Shown here: in pieces, positions 51,501-60,249 of the stretch
Layout of the letters: every line of letters starts with the position of its first letter
How positions within the stretch are numbered: position 1 is the stretch's first letter
Assembly: GCF_000224145.3 (NCBI RefSeq)
Contig: NC_020175.2
Coordinates: 1,984,143 to 2,048,142, forward strand
Length of the DNA stretch: 64,000 nt
Direction of reading: 5' to 3'
Origin: Ciona intestinalis
Lineage: Eukaryota; Chordata; Ascidiacea; Phlebobranchia; Cionidae
The notes under the pieces: generated by a model
What the model was told of the DNA's origin: nothing
The model's input: only the letters and a program-made list of their open reading frames with translations
The model's database searches: none
Position numbers and translations under genes: made by a program

Positions 51501-54500
51501 AAACTGTACAATTTAAACTACAGTAACTGAGTTTTGTCCTCCTTTGACTCGACCAAACAACACCGAGATCATACCAAAGTCTTGTTACCAACAACCGAAC
51601 TTACAGTGGCAGCTGTGCCTGTTTGTGTGTAAGAGTGGATTTGTACTTGTGGGAAAACTAACCATGAGGTGCGGACCCAACCAGATATGGGATGGGAAGC
51701 CTTCTTACTGTGTAAGGAAATATCCACAGGCTCCAACAGGTATTACCTGTTTATAGAATGTATAACTAGAAAAGTAAACACTTGAGAATTAACAAATTTT
51801 GTTGGTACACTTTTTGATATTAGGCTGTTCTTTGGTGAAAACTATTATTGGTATTTTTTTCCTATGTTCTCTCATGATTATTACTTTATTGTGACAGTAA
51901 ATCTTGTTTTACTCCCTGTGTGTAGAGTACATTTATCTAACAACTAGGTGCATGGTTTACTTTAAAAAACTCCATAGTTCATTTCTCAATGCGTGACTGG
52001 AGATGTAGTTTAGCAGCACTGATTCAGTGAAATACTTAACTGTTTAATTAATAGTCATTTGCTTTAAACTTAAATTTTTTCATTTATTTTTTAATTAGTT
52101 CCACCCCTTGTACCAATGATACAATGTCCACCAGATATTGATGTTGTTTTAATGGATGGAAGCTCATTTGCTAATGTTACGGTAATTAATATTAACTGGT
52201 TGAACCGCTTTATTCATGGAGTCAATCAAATAAAAAAATAAAAAGAATAATTCAATTTATAAGTTTGTTTCAATTTAGGCAACTAAACAATATGAATATA
52301 ATCTTTACAGAAACTTTTGTTTTTATTAGAAGAATAACTTGATAATACTTAAACATAAAAGGCTTGTTTGTCTGCTAGGTGTAGCGACCACGTTCATTTT
52401 CTTTTAACTAAATGTAAATATGCTTTTAACTGTAAGCGTGTTTTAACAGCTGCAGTTTTGTCGCTATATCATGTCTTTTTGTTTAAAATATTTTTAAATT
52501 TTCACTACTGTAATTGGAGAGACAAATAAAATTATTAATATTATATTATTATAATTGATATTATATCCTTCTAGGTATTGGGTCCAGTTTCTAACATGAA
52601 CATTATTGAGCAAGAAAATGATGGACGTGCATCTCGTAACACCTTTCCTGCTGGCACAACGATTGTACACTTTACTGCATTCTCTGTTGATCGAAGCCAG
52701 CAAGCATCATGCGATATGAAAGTAAATGTTCGAGGTATTCAACAAAATAATAAATAACTTTAACAAAATAAACTGTTTGGTTTGTGTACCTTTTCATTAA
52801 ATAAACAATTTGCTATACTGTCCGATCAGATTATCAATATATCATTTTCTGTTAATCATCAGTTGGGCATGGACATGCCCCTATCAATTTGTTTTGTCAA
52901 ACCAATGTTTTTTTGCGCCATGAATTGATGAATGTAACATATTTTCCTCACTGCAGCCATGCAAGAACAGTCATGGCACAGTTTTCCTGTTCCATTTACT
53001 TTAAAAGGTTTTAAATTTAGTGTGATTTTACATTTTTTAATGTATGCCTTTTACTATGATAATAACTTCCAGCCTCGAACCTATATCCTCTTGACTGAGA
53101 TAAGCATGCTATCAAATGTACCACAACCCCAAATGAAGTCCTATGTGTCCGAACCATGAATAACACTTAAAACCTTTCAACTTATGGTGCAGCTAATTCA
53201 TAATATAGCCTATGTTCCTGATTTATATAATATCTGTATAGCAGAGTATTCTAATTAGATTTTTATTGGCATATCTACATGTTTCTTTTACTTATGTATT
53301 TGTTTTACCACTGATCTGTGTCAATATTCAAATATTGTTAATTAATTTACTTTCTGTTAAGTACTTAATATTTCAGATATATCAGCACCTGTAATACAAA
53401 GATGCCCAGGTTCTATTTCTGTTATATCAAATGAAGAGTATGGAAACATAACATGGGAGGAACCATTGTTCAGGTTCAATTTGTTGTCATTCTATTTTAT
53501 ATTTATATTTTTACTGTGGCTAATTGTTTAATCCAGTTAACAAATTTAAAGATTATGTAATGTCAGTTGATTTGTGTAGTTTTTGTAAAATTTATAATAA
53601 TATTTTCACAAACAAATATCTTTCTTGGAATAGCGACAATGTTCGATTACACAAAGTTCGAATGTCACGTGTTCCTTCCGGACCAATTACGTGGGGAACA
53701 TATCGTTTGACGTATATAGCAAGTGATGCAGCTGGAAACAAAGCCGAATGTTCTTTTTCTGTTACTGTTCGATGTTAGTCCATTATCATCAATTTACTAA
53801 AACAACCAAACTAAAACTTGTAATATTCAACTATTATGGTATTATGATTAAAAATTATGTTGCTGAATTAAAGGCATCCGGTTTAATTTATATTTAAATA
53901 ATTGATTTCTATTAAAAGATTTAAAATTTCAAAATCCATGTAACAATATCAAAAAGACCCTGTATTTCAATGAATAATACAGTAGGGTAGGGGAAGATGG
54001 GATACCTTTAGAACATGATATCCAAATATCCTGATCGTGTTTTAAACAATTAACAACGGTCTAGGGGAGTCGTTAGGATACGCTTTTATAATTCTTTGCA
54101 TTTTCTTTGTTTACTACCAACTTGGGCGAGAAAATAGAATAAAAATGTGTCCTATCTTCTCCCAACCTACTATATCATTTGCTGTATGTTAGTGGAATAA
54201 TGTTTATTTAGCAATATACAAAACCGCTACCTATCTATCTGAACATTTTTAAAACAATTACAGCTTCTACAAGGTGTAACAACATAAACCGGCCTTTAAA
54301 TGGTCGATTAGATTGTCGGCATTGGTTGAAGGGAAAATACTGTGAAGTATCCTGTAATGCGGGTTTCACGTTTGATCATACGCCAGCTCATGTATATGTT
54401 TGCACGCGAGGAAAATGGTCCCCCACCAATCGACTACCAAATTGTTTAAGTAGGACATATGTTTTTGTATAAATGTGAAATCGTACATAAACTTGTATAA

Positions 54501-54989
54501 AAAATAAGCTGTTTTTTGTGGTATTTATTGAAACTTTAATAGCAATTTTCCCATTAAGTCTTTAATAATAACTTTTTCATTGAAATATTTAAAACTTACT
54601 CTTTATCAGGCCAAAACTCCAATTTATTTACATCATCAACCACCATCCGACCAACAGAGACTGTACTAACACACAGGTCACATCAACTCTTCAATGAATC
54701 ATCTTTGGCATTACCTTCGATAAGAAAAAATTGTGGACCTGGAAGTGAAGCAGTTCACATTAATAATAGAATAGTCAGGTGCAAACTTTGTGAAGCAGGA
54801 TACTACAAACCGAATGTACGTGCAGTGCTCTCTTGTATTCCATGTCCGCGTGGTTTTTACCAGGAATCGCGAGGCATGGGTTATTGTGAACGATGTCCAA
54901 ATTATGAAACTGTACAAACCAACTCAAGCATTCCTATTATGCGTGGTTTTGCCTCGCTAGCGGCGTGCAGCATGTTAGGAGGAACGTAA
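39566..54989 (+). CDS. Secreted sushi (CCP)/EGF/HYR multidomain protein, 1294 aa, 23 exons
   Basis: An extracellular mosaic protein; adhesion or immune-type binding is inferred. Order by residue: signal peptide 1-23; CCP 24-78; CCP 79-135; Asn/Pro-rich 136-394; CCP 406-472; short Cys-rich 473-490; Ca-binding EGFs 491-632 (DANEC, DINEC, DIDEC); Cys-rich 'CIPCPTNS' module 633-685 like GCC2/GCC3; EGFs 686-808; CCPs 809-946; HYRs 947-1106 ([16 protein letters not shown]); CCP 1107-1168; Cys-rich tail 1169-1294. No membrane segment. The mix resembles SVEP1-type proteins but without VWA or pentraxin. Exons: 39566-39635, 43216-43380, 43892-44062, 44269-45045, 45126-45157, 46426-46475, 46575-46726, 47068-47121, 47498-47617, 47905-48024, 48482-48667, 48979-49137, 49694-49816, 50361-50483, 51067-51189, 51245-51442, 51524-51739, 52099-52181, 52575-52734, 53377-53473, 53634-53773, 54264-54449, 54610-54989 (TAA). 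All phases close (3885 nt). Confidence 0.9.
39636..43215. other. 3.6-kb first intron of the sushi/EGF gene
   Basis: It contains a SINE (41030-41263), a left end of the AGTAGGGTGG MITE at 40559, MITE-like pieces at 41815-42060 and from 42190, and a 37-bp tandem duplication at about 42789-42866. Length and position make it a likely home for enhancers, but no site can be named. Confidence 0.5.
41030..41263 (-). repeat. SINE copy lacking most of the tRNA-like head
   Basis: 'ggccggaaaacgacagtcgt', 'tataacacgtgtgttttgtt', 'gcttacgagttaccaagttc' and 'taagtgtcttgcccaaagac', ending 'acatacgcccgcaatggcc'. It is in the first intron of the sushi/EGF gene. Confidence 0.82.
44269..45045 (+). other. 777-bp exon 4 of the sushi/EGF gene encoding an Asn/Pro/Arg-rich segment
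   Basis: A single exon gives 259 residues without cysteine, rich in Asn, Pro, Arg, Gln and Tyr (e.g. [33 protein letters not shown]). It separates CCP2 from CCP3. It is phase 1 at both ends, so it can be skipped without changing frame. It looks like a disordered spacer; short repeats such as 'NRNQ' and 'YNPY/YNPN' are visible. Confidence 0.8.
45225..45927. mobile_element. 703-bp hAT-type non-autonomous element with perfect 8-bp target duplication
   Basis: The left end CAGTGGTTCCCAAAGT and the inverted right end CAGTGGCTCCCAAAGT agree at 15 of 16 bases. The flanks are TTTAAGGG at 45217-45224 and again at 45928-45935, an exact 8-bp target duplication. Subterminal 'gacccat' / 'gggtcgcgaccc' repeats are typical of hAT ends. 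There is no transposase ORF. It lies in the intron between exons 45126-45157 and 46426-46475. An internal imperfect repeat ('caatcgctattatgacgcaa' and 'caatcgctattatgatgcaa') lies at 45627-45713. Confidence 0.92.
45936..46205. repeat. Partial copy of the 'ggcataccaac / gctcaaatg' element
   Basis: It starts 'ggccataccaacaaaacaaa', then 'ggaatgctcaaatgttatct' and 'taaacaaaacagttcg', the end structure of the element at 63194-63652 and 56529. It lies directly beside the hAT-type element. Confidence 0.6.
48740..48935 (+). repeat. SINE copy in a sushi/EGF intron
   Basis: 'cccctgcctctaacccggtt' (tRNA-like head remnant), 'gacaagacacttttcggtaa', 'gtgtatgaaacagaataccc' and 'ccggccactccagaataaag', then cattcatt. 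It follows exon 48482-48667. Confidence 0.75.
49475..49615. repeat. Second copy of the GGTTAG-like interior element
   Basis: 'ctggcacaagtgaagagtcc' and 'acagaataagtttgtgggaa', then 'gtgttagaggttggtagtta' and 'gttgtgggttagaggttgat'. The left flank matches that of the element at 26464, but no inverted right end is evident. It lies in an intron of the sushi/EGF gene. Confidence 0.55.
50505..50705 (+). repeat. Diverged SINE in a sushi/EGF intron
   Basis: 'cgctgtggctaagtagttta' resembles a tRNA A-box region, followed by 'gcgacacacttaacacaaaa', 'ctggtagtcacaaatggttg' and 'gttgcacatgtggtaattgt' in SINE order. Confidence 0.6.
53981..54172. mobile_element. MITE of the AGTAGGGTGG family, complete
   Basis: It begins AGTAGGGTAGGGGAAGATGG and ends 'cctatcttctcccaacctac' with ta/tat flanks. 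The interior is typical ('catgatatccaaatatcctg', 'ctttgtttactaccaacttg'). It is in the intron between exons 53634-53773 and 54264-54449. Confidence 0.9.
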
Positions 54990-55175
54990 AGTTAACAAAA
55001 ATGTTAGATTTTTAGGATTTGTTGCAGTGTTGTTTGACGATTTTAAACCAATAATTAAGTGCAATAACCTGGAAGTAAAAACATTTTAAATTATTTATAC
55101 CACTTCACTTATGCTCATGTAGTAATGTAAATATTTATTTTCGATTCAAAATTTACCATCAGTTAAATGTTGTTT

Positions 55176-55192
55176 AATAAAGCAGAAATAAA
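55176..55192 (+). promoter_or_regulatory. Two polyadenylation signals of the sushi/EGF gene
   Basis: AATAAA at 55176-55181 and a second at 55187-55192, about 190 bases after the stop codon. Confidence 0.6.
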
Positions 55193-55497
55193 GTATATAT
55201 ATAAATCTTACTCTTTTATGTTGCAATTCACAGAAAAAGCCGACCTTTAGACACTAGTCCTATGTTAAGTATTTTCACGTCTATCCATTTACCCTTACCA
55301 TAAGTGTTGGTGGTATGTGAGCATAGAATTTGTTGTAGTAGTTGCGCTAGTTTAAGTCGCCTTGACTTCTTCGTTGTTATAAAGTTACCTTCCACAGTGG
55401 AATTGATTCACCTCGACGGTATTATAATATCACGATTAGACAACAGTGCATTCTCTTCCTGATCGCAGATTGGAGAGGCTATTCGTATACTCATTAT

Positions 55498-55684
55498 AGT
55501 AGGGTCAGGAAAGATGGGACTCCTTTTCTTTTTATTTTCTCGTCACATTTAGTAATAAACAAAGAATATCAAGAATTATAAAACAGTATCCTCACGACTC
55601 TAGACCGTTGTTAATTGTTTAAAAAACGATCAGGACATTTGGACATTATGTGCTAAAGGTGTCCATCTTCCCCACCATACTATA
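55498..55684. mobile_element. MITE of the AGTAGGGTGG family, complete
   Basis: It starts agtagggtcaggaaagatgg and ends 'gtgtccatcttccccaccat' before actatatat. The interior is in reverse orientation to the 53981 copy ('gtcacatttagtaataaaca', 'gatcaggacatttggacatt'). Confidence 0.88.
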
Positions 55685-55739
55685 TATAAATGTGTGACTA
55701 CGTTATTTATACTCCCTTGACTTGGTCACTGATAGATTT

Positions 55740-56345
55740 TTAACATGCTGGACAGGTCTAATCGGGGGAGGAGGCAGATAAAGAGACAATAAAGAGCGTT
55801 GGTGGGTGGATTGTCAGGAAGAGGATATCACGCGACCTTCTGTCCTTGAGCCAAGCAGAGGCGGTTTGTTCTATAAACAGGATGAAGATAGGGCGTCGAC
55901 ACCTTCCGTTACCGAAGAGGTTCCAAATCCTGGGACATGGAGAAATTAGTCGACCCTCAGGTAAAGCGCCGTGCCAAACAACTACGCCAGAGAGAAAGGC
56001 TTCTCGCGGTAACACAGAGGCAACAAGCAATCCCGTCTCAAGCATGAACCGCCCACCAACATATGGTATGCGGCGTATGGTGACACATAGAGTTGACAGC
56101 CGGAAAAAAATCGACCCCCGGAGGCGGAGCCAAAGCGGCCCAAGGGTACAGCCAGCGATTACCCGAGGCAGACCCTTGTATAAAAGGCTGCGTCGTCGGA
56201 AGGAACTGTGTCTAGACGCCAGGAAAACTTATCTAACTGACCCTATATATGACAGCGGTCGACATCGCATACATAAACAGCAACCTGCCGGTTAAAGCTA
56301 TGGTTGACGATCCTTTTCCCTGAACAGCCGACCAAAACTACAATG
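55740..56345 (+). other. GC-rich, coding-like relic of unknown origin
   Basis: About 600 bases of clearly higher GC content and CpG density than the rest of the window. One frame is open from 55846 to 56295 (149 codons, very Arg-rich). Other frames hold equally protein-like runs, e.g. PSRGGLFYKQDEDRASTPSV up to a stop at about 55949, and KRRAKQLRQRERLLAVTQRQ from an ATG at about 55939. A TATA-box-like tgtataaaaggctgcg lies at 56176. Shifting frames suggest a decayed gene or the end of an LTR-type retroelement; I recognise no family. Confidence 0.4.
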
Positions 56346-56528
56346 CAGTGAAATAGACTAATAACAAGAATTTATTTATTCTATGCCAGGCATCACGTGA
56401 TCCTTTCAGTGAAATTGCTGTCGGTTAGATAAACAAAATTGTTTTGATGAAGAATGGCTTTTAATCATCCATTATGTTCATGCTTTTGTTAAACTAATAA
56501 GTTGTGTGTGCCTGTAGTATTATTATGG

Positions 56529-56810
56529 CCTTAAAGGGGCATACCAACGGAAAATCAAAATTTGTGTATTGATGGATATGCTCAAATGTGACCTAAAGCT
56601 ACCATCCAAGGTTTAAAATGCAAAACAGCTTTTAAAGAAAATGAGTTTCAAAACAGAAATTCGCCCGCAAAATTGACCGTGGCGCAATGCATGGGATTTC
56701 CCATTAGAAAAAAATCACCTAACTTTGATCGTTTCTAGTTTCTAAAATATTAAAAGAAATTCAAATTTATCTTTGATTTGGTATAATGAATGCTTCCTCT
56801 TCAAAGCTAT
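56529..56810. repeat. Copy of the 'ggcataccaac / gctcaaatg' element
   Basis: It starts 'aaaggggcataccaacggaa', then 'ttgatggatatgctcaaatg', 'acctaaagctaccatccaag' and 'tgggatttcccattagaaaa', all blocks shared with 63194-63652. Confidence 0.7.
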
Positions 56811-56890
56811 ATAAAAAAATCGTAAAACAGAGACTTTAATATGTTTTAATTTCGATTGAACATAGCTGTCGGCGACGGTAAAACGTGGAT

Positions 56891-57085
56891 AGTAGGGTGG
56901 GGGGAAGATGGGACAGTTTTTTATTCTATTTTCTTATCGCAATTGGTAGTAAACAAAGAATATTAAAATAATTATTATAAAACTGCATCCTCAAGACTAC
57001 CACAGACCGTTGTTAATTGTTTAAAACACAATCAGGGTATTTGAACATTATCTTTAAAAAATATCCCATCTCCCCCCTTCTTTAT
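56891..57085. mobile_element. MITE of the AGTAGGGTGG family
   Basis: It starts AGTAGGGTGGGGGGAAGATGG-like sequence and ends 'atatcccatctccccccttc'. The interior has 'cgcaattggtagtaaacaaa' and 'acaatcagggtatttgaaca'. Confidence 0.83.
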
Positions 57086-57109
57086 TGTCAATTATTTTTT
57101 CAACTAGTA

Positions 57110-57350
57110 ACTAGTTCAACTTACATCTTCGCGTGGTGGGCAGTGGCCGATATTATAACACGGGTGTTCTGTTACACACACTCCGTGTCCGCTAACGTTA
57201 CGAGTTACCACGTATGCAACGTTATGGGTGATTGTTTTTCTGTATGGCCGACAATCTGGACAACCCATAAGTAACTACTGGGTTGGAGCAATTTTCGTTA
57301 AGTGTCGTGCCCAAAAATCCGCGGTATATCTATAAGCTGTCGTTCATCCG
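57110..57350 (-). repeat. SINE copy lacking the tRNA-like head
   Basis: 'aacttacatcttcgcgtggt', 'ataacacgggtgttctgtta', 'ctaacgttacgagttaccac' and 'aagtaactactgggttggag', ending 'gttaagtgtcgtgcccaaaa'. Confidence 0.8.
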
Positions 57351-57484
57351 CCCCACAGATATGATTAGTTACACTCATTCACGGAAATTTATTATTTTAG
57401 TTGAAGATTCTTTAATGCAATCTATTATGGCTTCTGCTGGGCAATAAGTGAAAAAAAAAACAAATTGCGGAATTTTTGGAATTA

Positions 57485-57855
57485 AATTCTCCAGTCCCTC
57501 AGCAGCGTACGGAAAAAAAACATCTCCAGTCCTTCAGCAGCGTACGTACTGTTTGTAAGTTAAAATTACATCTCCAGTCCTGCAGCAGCATACACATTGC
57601 CAGCAGAATGCGTTTGCCAGAACTGCTTCTAAGTTAAAATTGCATCTCCGGTACTCCAGCAGTATTTGTATTGTTTTTAGGTTAAACTTAGTAAATTACA
57701 TATATTATTCCGTCCTGCAGCAGCATACGTATTATTGTTAAAAAATTAAAATTGCATCTTCATTTCTCCAGCAGCATACCATACGTATTGTTTATAAGTT
57801 AAAATTGCGTCTCCTGTCTTCAGCATACACGTACGTATTGTTTATAAGTGACAAA
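57485..57855. repeat. Minisatellite, ~50-60-bp units ('ctccag...cagcagcatacgtattg')
   Basis: At least seven imperfect units, each with 'catctccagtcctgcagcag'-like sequence, 'catacgtattgtttataag' and 'ttaaaattgcatctcc'. Units vary from about 40 to 65 bases by small insertions. Confidence 0.8.
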
Positions 57856-58194
57856 GGCACAAACATAGGTTGATAGCGGCACAAACCACAGATATAAAAA
57901 AGAGTAGAACGCGCAGCTGCTCGAAACCGCAATACATTCCTTTTTCTATCCACGTGACCGCCAACTCCGTCCCCGTTTCGCTTGGTCTCCATTGTAAAAG
58001 ATAGGCGCATAGTAGTTTTAGGAGGTTTTAGCTGTTTGTTTTAAAAACTACACCAACTATTCTAATTTATTAGGCCAGTTTAGGTATTTAGCAGGTTAAC
58101 GCTTACAGTTTACCATTTGTTTAGGGTATTTAATTATTTATTTAAATTTAAATAAAAACTTCAAACAAACGGTTTGTTGGAAATATATATATTA

Positions 58195-58390
58195 GAAAAT
58201 AGTTGTTTTACCCTATGACTTAAAACACATAATATTCAAATAGCCTGATCGTGTTTTAAACAATTAACAACGGTCTGTGGAAGTCGTAAAGATACGGTTT
58301 TATAATTCATTAACTGTTCTTTGTTTACTACCAAATGAAAAGAGAAAACAAAATGAAAAGGTGTCCCATCTACCCCCATCCTGCTATATT
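58195..58390. mobile_element. MITE of the AGTAGGGTGG family, left end decayed
   Basis: The interior ('acataatattcaaatagcct', 'acaacggtctgtggaagtcg') and right end ('ggtgtcccatctacccccat' then cctgctatat) are clear. The left end is diverged. Confidence 0.78.
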
Positions 58391-58694
58391 AACTAATCCT
58401 GTTACCACAACGGTCGACTGGGTTGATCAAAAACAAATCTGAAGTAACCAACAAAACGGGTTCTAGTCGCCATTGGTGACTGTGGAGCAGTAGGCAGAAT
58501 GTATTTATACATGTATTATAACTAATGAAACTTATGACGTATGAGGATTGAGTGATTGGTAAAGAATATGTGTAAATACGCTTTGTACAACTCCTGTACC
58601 ATGTTTTTATTGTAAACTTACACCAGTTAACGTTGTCGTCGCTTAAAAACGTTTGTTTTCATAAATTTTGACAAACCGTAATCACGCAGTAATT

Positions 58695-59181
58695 AAGTGA
58701 CATCACGGAAAAGTGTGACGTCCCGAAAAAGTATGAAAGTGTGATGTCACGGAAAAGTGTAACGTCACGAAAATTATGACGTAACGAAAAATGTGTCGTC
58801 ACGAAAAGTGTGACGTCACGAAAAAGTATGACGTCACGGAAAAGTGTGACGTCACGAAATATTGTGACGTCACGAAAAAGTGTATGGTCACGAAAAAGTA
58901 TGACGTCACGAAAAATGTGACGTCACGAAAAGTACGACGTCACGAAAAGTATGACGTCACAAAAGAGGTAACGTCAAGAAAAATTGTAACGTCACAAGAA
59001 AGAATGACGTCACAAAAACGTATGACGTCACGAAAAGTGTGATGTCACGAAAAAGTATGACGTCACGAAAAGTATGACGTCACGAAAAAGTGTGACGTCA
59101 CAAGACCAGTATGACGTCACGAAAAACTGTGACGTCACGAAAAATGTGACGTCACAAAAAAACGTATGACGTCAAAGAAAA
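58695..59181. repeat. ~17-18-bp tandem array of TGACGTCA palindromes
   Basis: About 27 units of the form GTRTGACGTCACGAAAAA run up to the N gap. Some 16 keep a perfect TGACGTCA, the full cAMP-response element (CREB/ATF site). Variants such as TGATGTCA, TAACGTCA and TGGTCA also occur. The apparent 83-codon ORF inside (58791-59042) is a by-product of the near-18-base period. The array lies 1.1 kb upstream of the nuclear receptor start and may be longer than shown because it ends at an assembly gap. Confidence 0.95.
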
Positions 59182-59231
59182 NNNNNNNNNNNNNNNNNNN
59201 NNNNNNNNNNNNNNNNNNNNNNNNNNNNNNN
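59182..59231. other. Assembly gap (50 N)
   Basis: Fifty N directly after the TGACGTCA array. The round number suggests a gap of unknown size caused by the repeat. Confidence 0.99.
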
Positions 59232-60249
59232 TAATATTAATAATATAATGTTGAATTAAAAAAAATGTTTTAATTACGATTAATGATAATACGGTATAAG
59301 AGTAGTGCATTTAATGCGTCCCCACTTAAATGCTAATAGTTTGATTCAGCCGTGAATCGTTGTGTGGATTTCTTATCTTATATAACATGTGCCGTCGTTC
59401 CCCGCCAAACTCCAGACAGTGTTTCCGCTATGTAAAGTGCATGAGGAAAGTAATCGTTAATTAATCGCTCATCGTGCGGTTTTAAATCTGAAAATTCAGT
59501 CCAAAAATTATAAATATATATTATGATTTGATTTAAATCAAGAGATTAAAGAAAATGCTAGAATTAAGAATTGAGATAAGTGCGGAAAATAGTCTCGCAA
59601 AAAACAACAACAACAAGAACAACTGTTCGACGAAAAAGGATCTATATGACCACTAACGTGTTCAGCAACAACACGAACAACTGGTCGACGAAAAAGGATC
59701 TATATGACCACTTACGTGCTCAAAAACGCCTTCGATTTTATTGACTACAATAGTAAACGGGAACGACCCGCGAAAGGGAGACCTCTCTTCTTTACTGACG
59801 TTGGAGATGCGCGTTCTACTCATTTTTATTTCTGTGGCACAAGCACACAAAGATCTACGTCATAATCGTCCGGTGAGGGAACGTAAGAAAAAGGCAGCCA
59901 GTCCCACAACAACATACGTTTAGTTTCCAGCAGAGAACATAGATATCAGTTGTATATCCATATTAGCTGTCTATGGTCGATTTGTTTATTTACTTTTAAC
60001 CGACCAACCAGCAGCAGACTTAGCAGCAGCTGCATATGCTCCATTTATTGTAAACAACGTGTTTATCCGATTGCAATGTTTTGACTGAAAACTGCGTGAA
60101 AAATTGTAAATGTCCTGCTTTTCACTCTTTATCCCTTCTTTCTTTTAGTGTTACCCAGATCATGTTTCGCGCACGTTCCATTTGTTTTTATTTTAGTTTT
60201 AGATGTTCATTTTATTGTTAGAACTTAGATCAAATGCTAAACAACAAAA
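59232..60249. other. Upstream region of the nuclear receptor gene
   Basis: It holds a ~58-bp tandem duplication (about 59610-59725, 'cgacgaaaaaggatctatat' twice) and no repeat of the common families. It presumably contains the receptor promoter and 5' UTR. No TATA box is convincing. Confidence 0.45.

Noticed and set aside
55846..56295. 149-codon ORF as a real gene
   Set aside because: Other frames over the same bases look equally protein-like, the translation is extremely Arg-rich and no family is recognised; kept only as a GC-rich relic.
58791..59042. 83-codon open frame with a repeating Asp-Val-Thr-Lys pattern
   Set aside because: It is produced by the near-18-base period of the TGACGTCA array; there is no start context, splice context or protein-like variation.
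58695..59181. Possible CRISPR array
   Set aside because: Units are contiguous ~17-18-bp palindromes without unique spacers, and the genome is animal.
59741..59923. 60-codon ORF with a signal-peptide-like MRVLLIFISVAQA
   Set aside because: Short, internal start, no family and in the probable receptor 5' region; chance is likely, though it could be an upstream ORF of an unannotated 5' exon.
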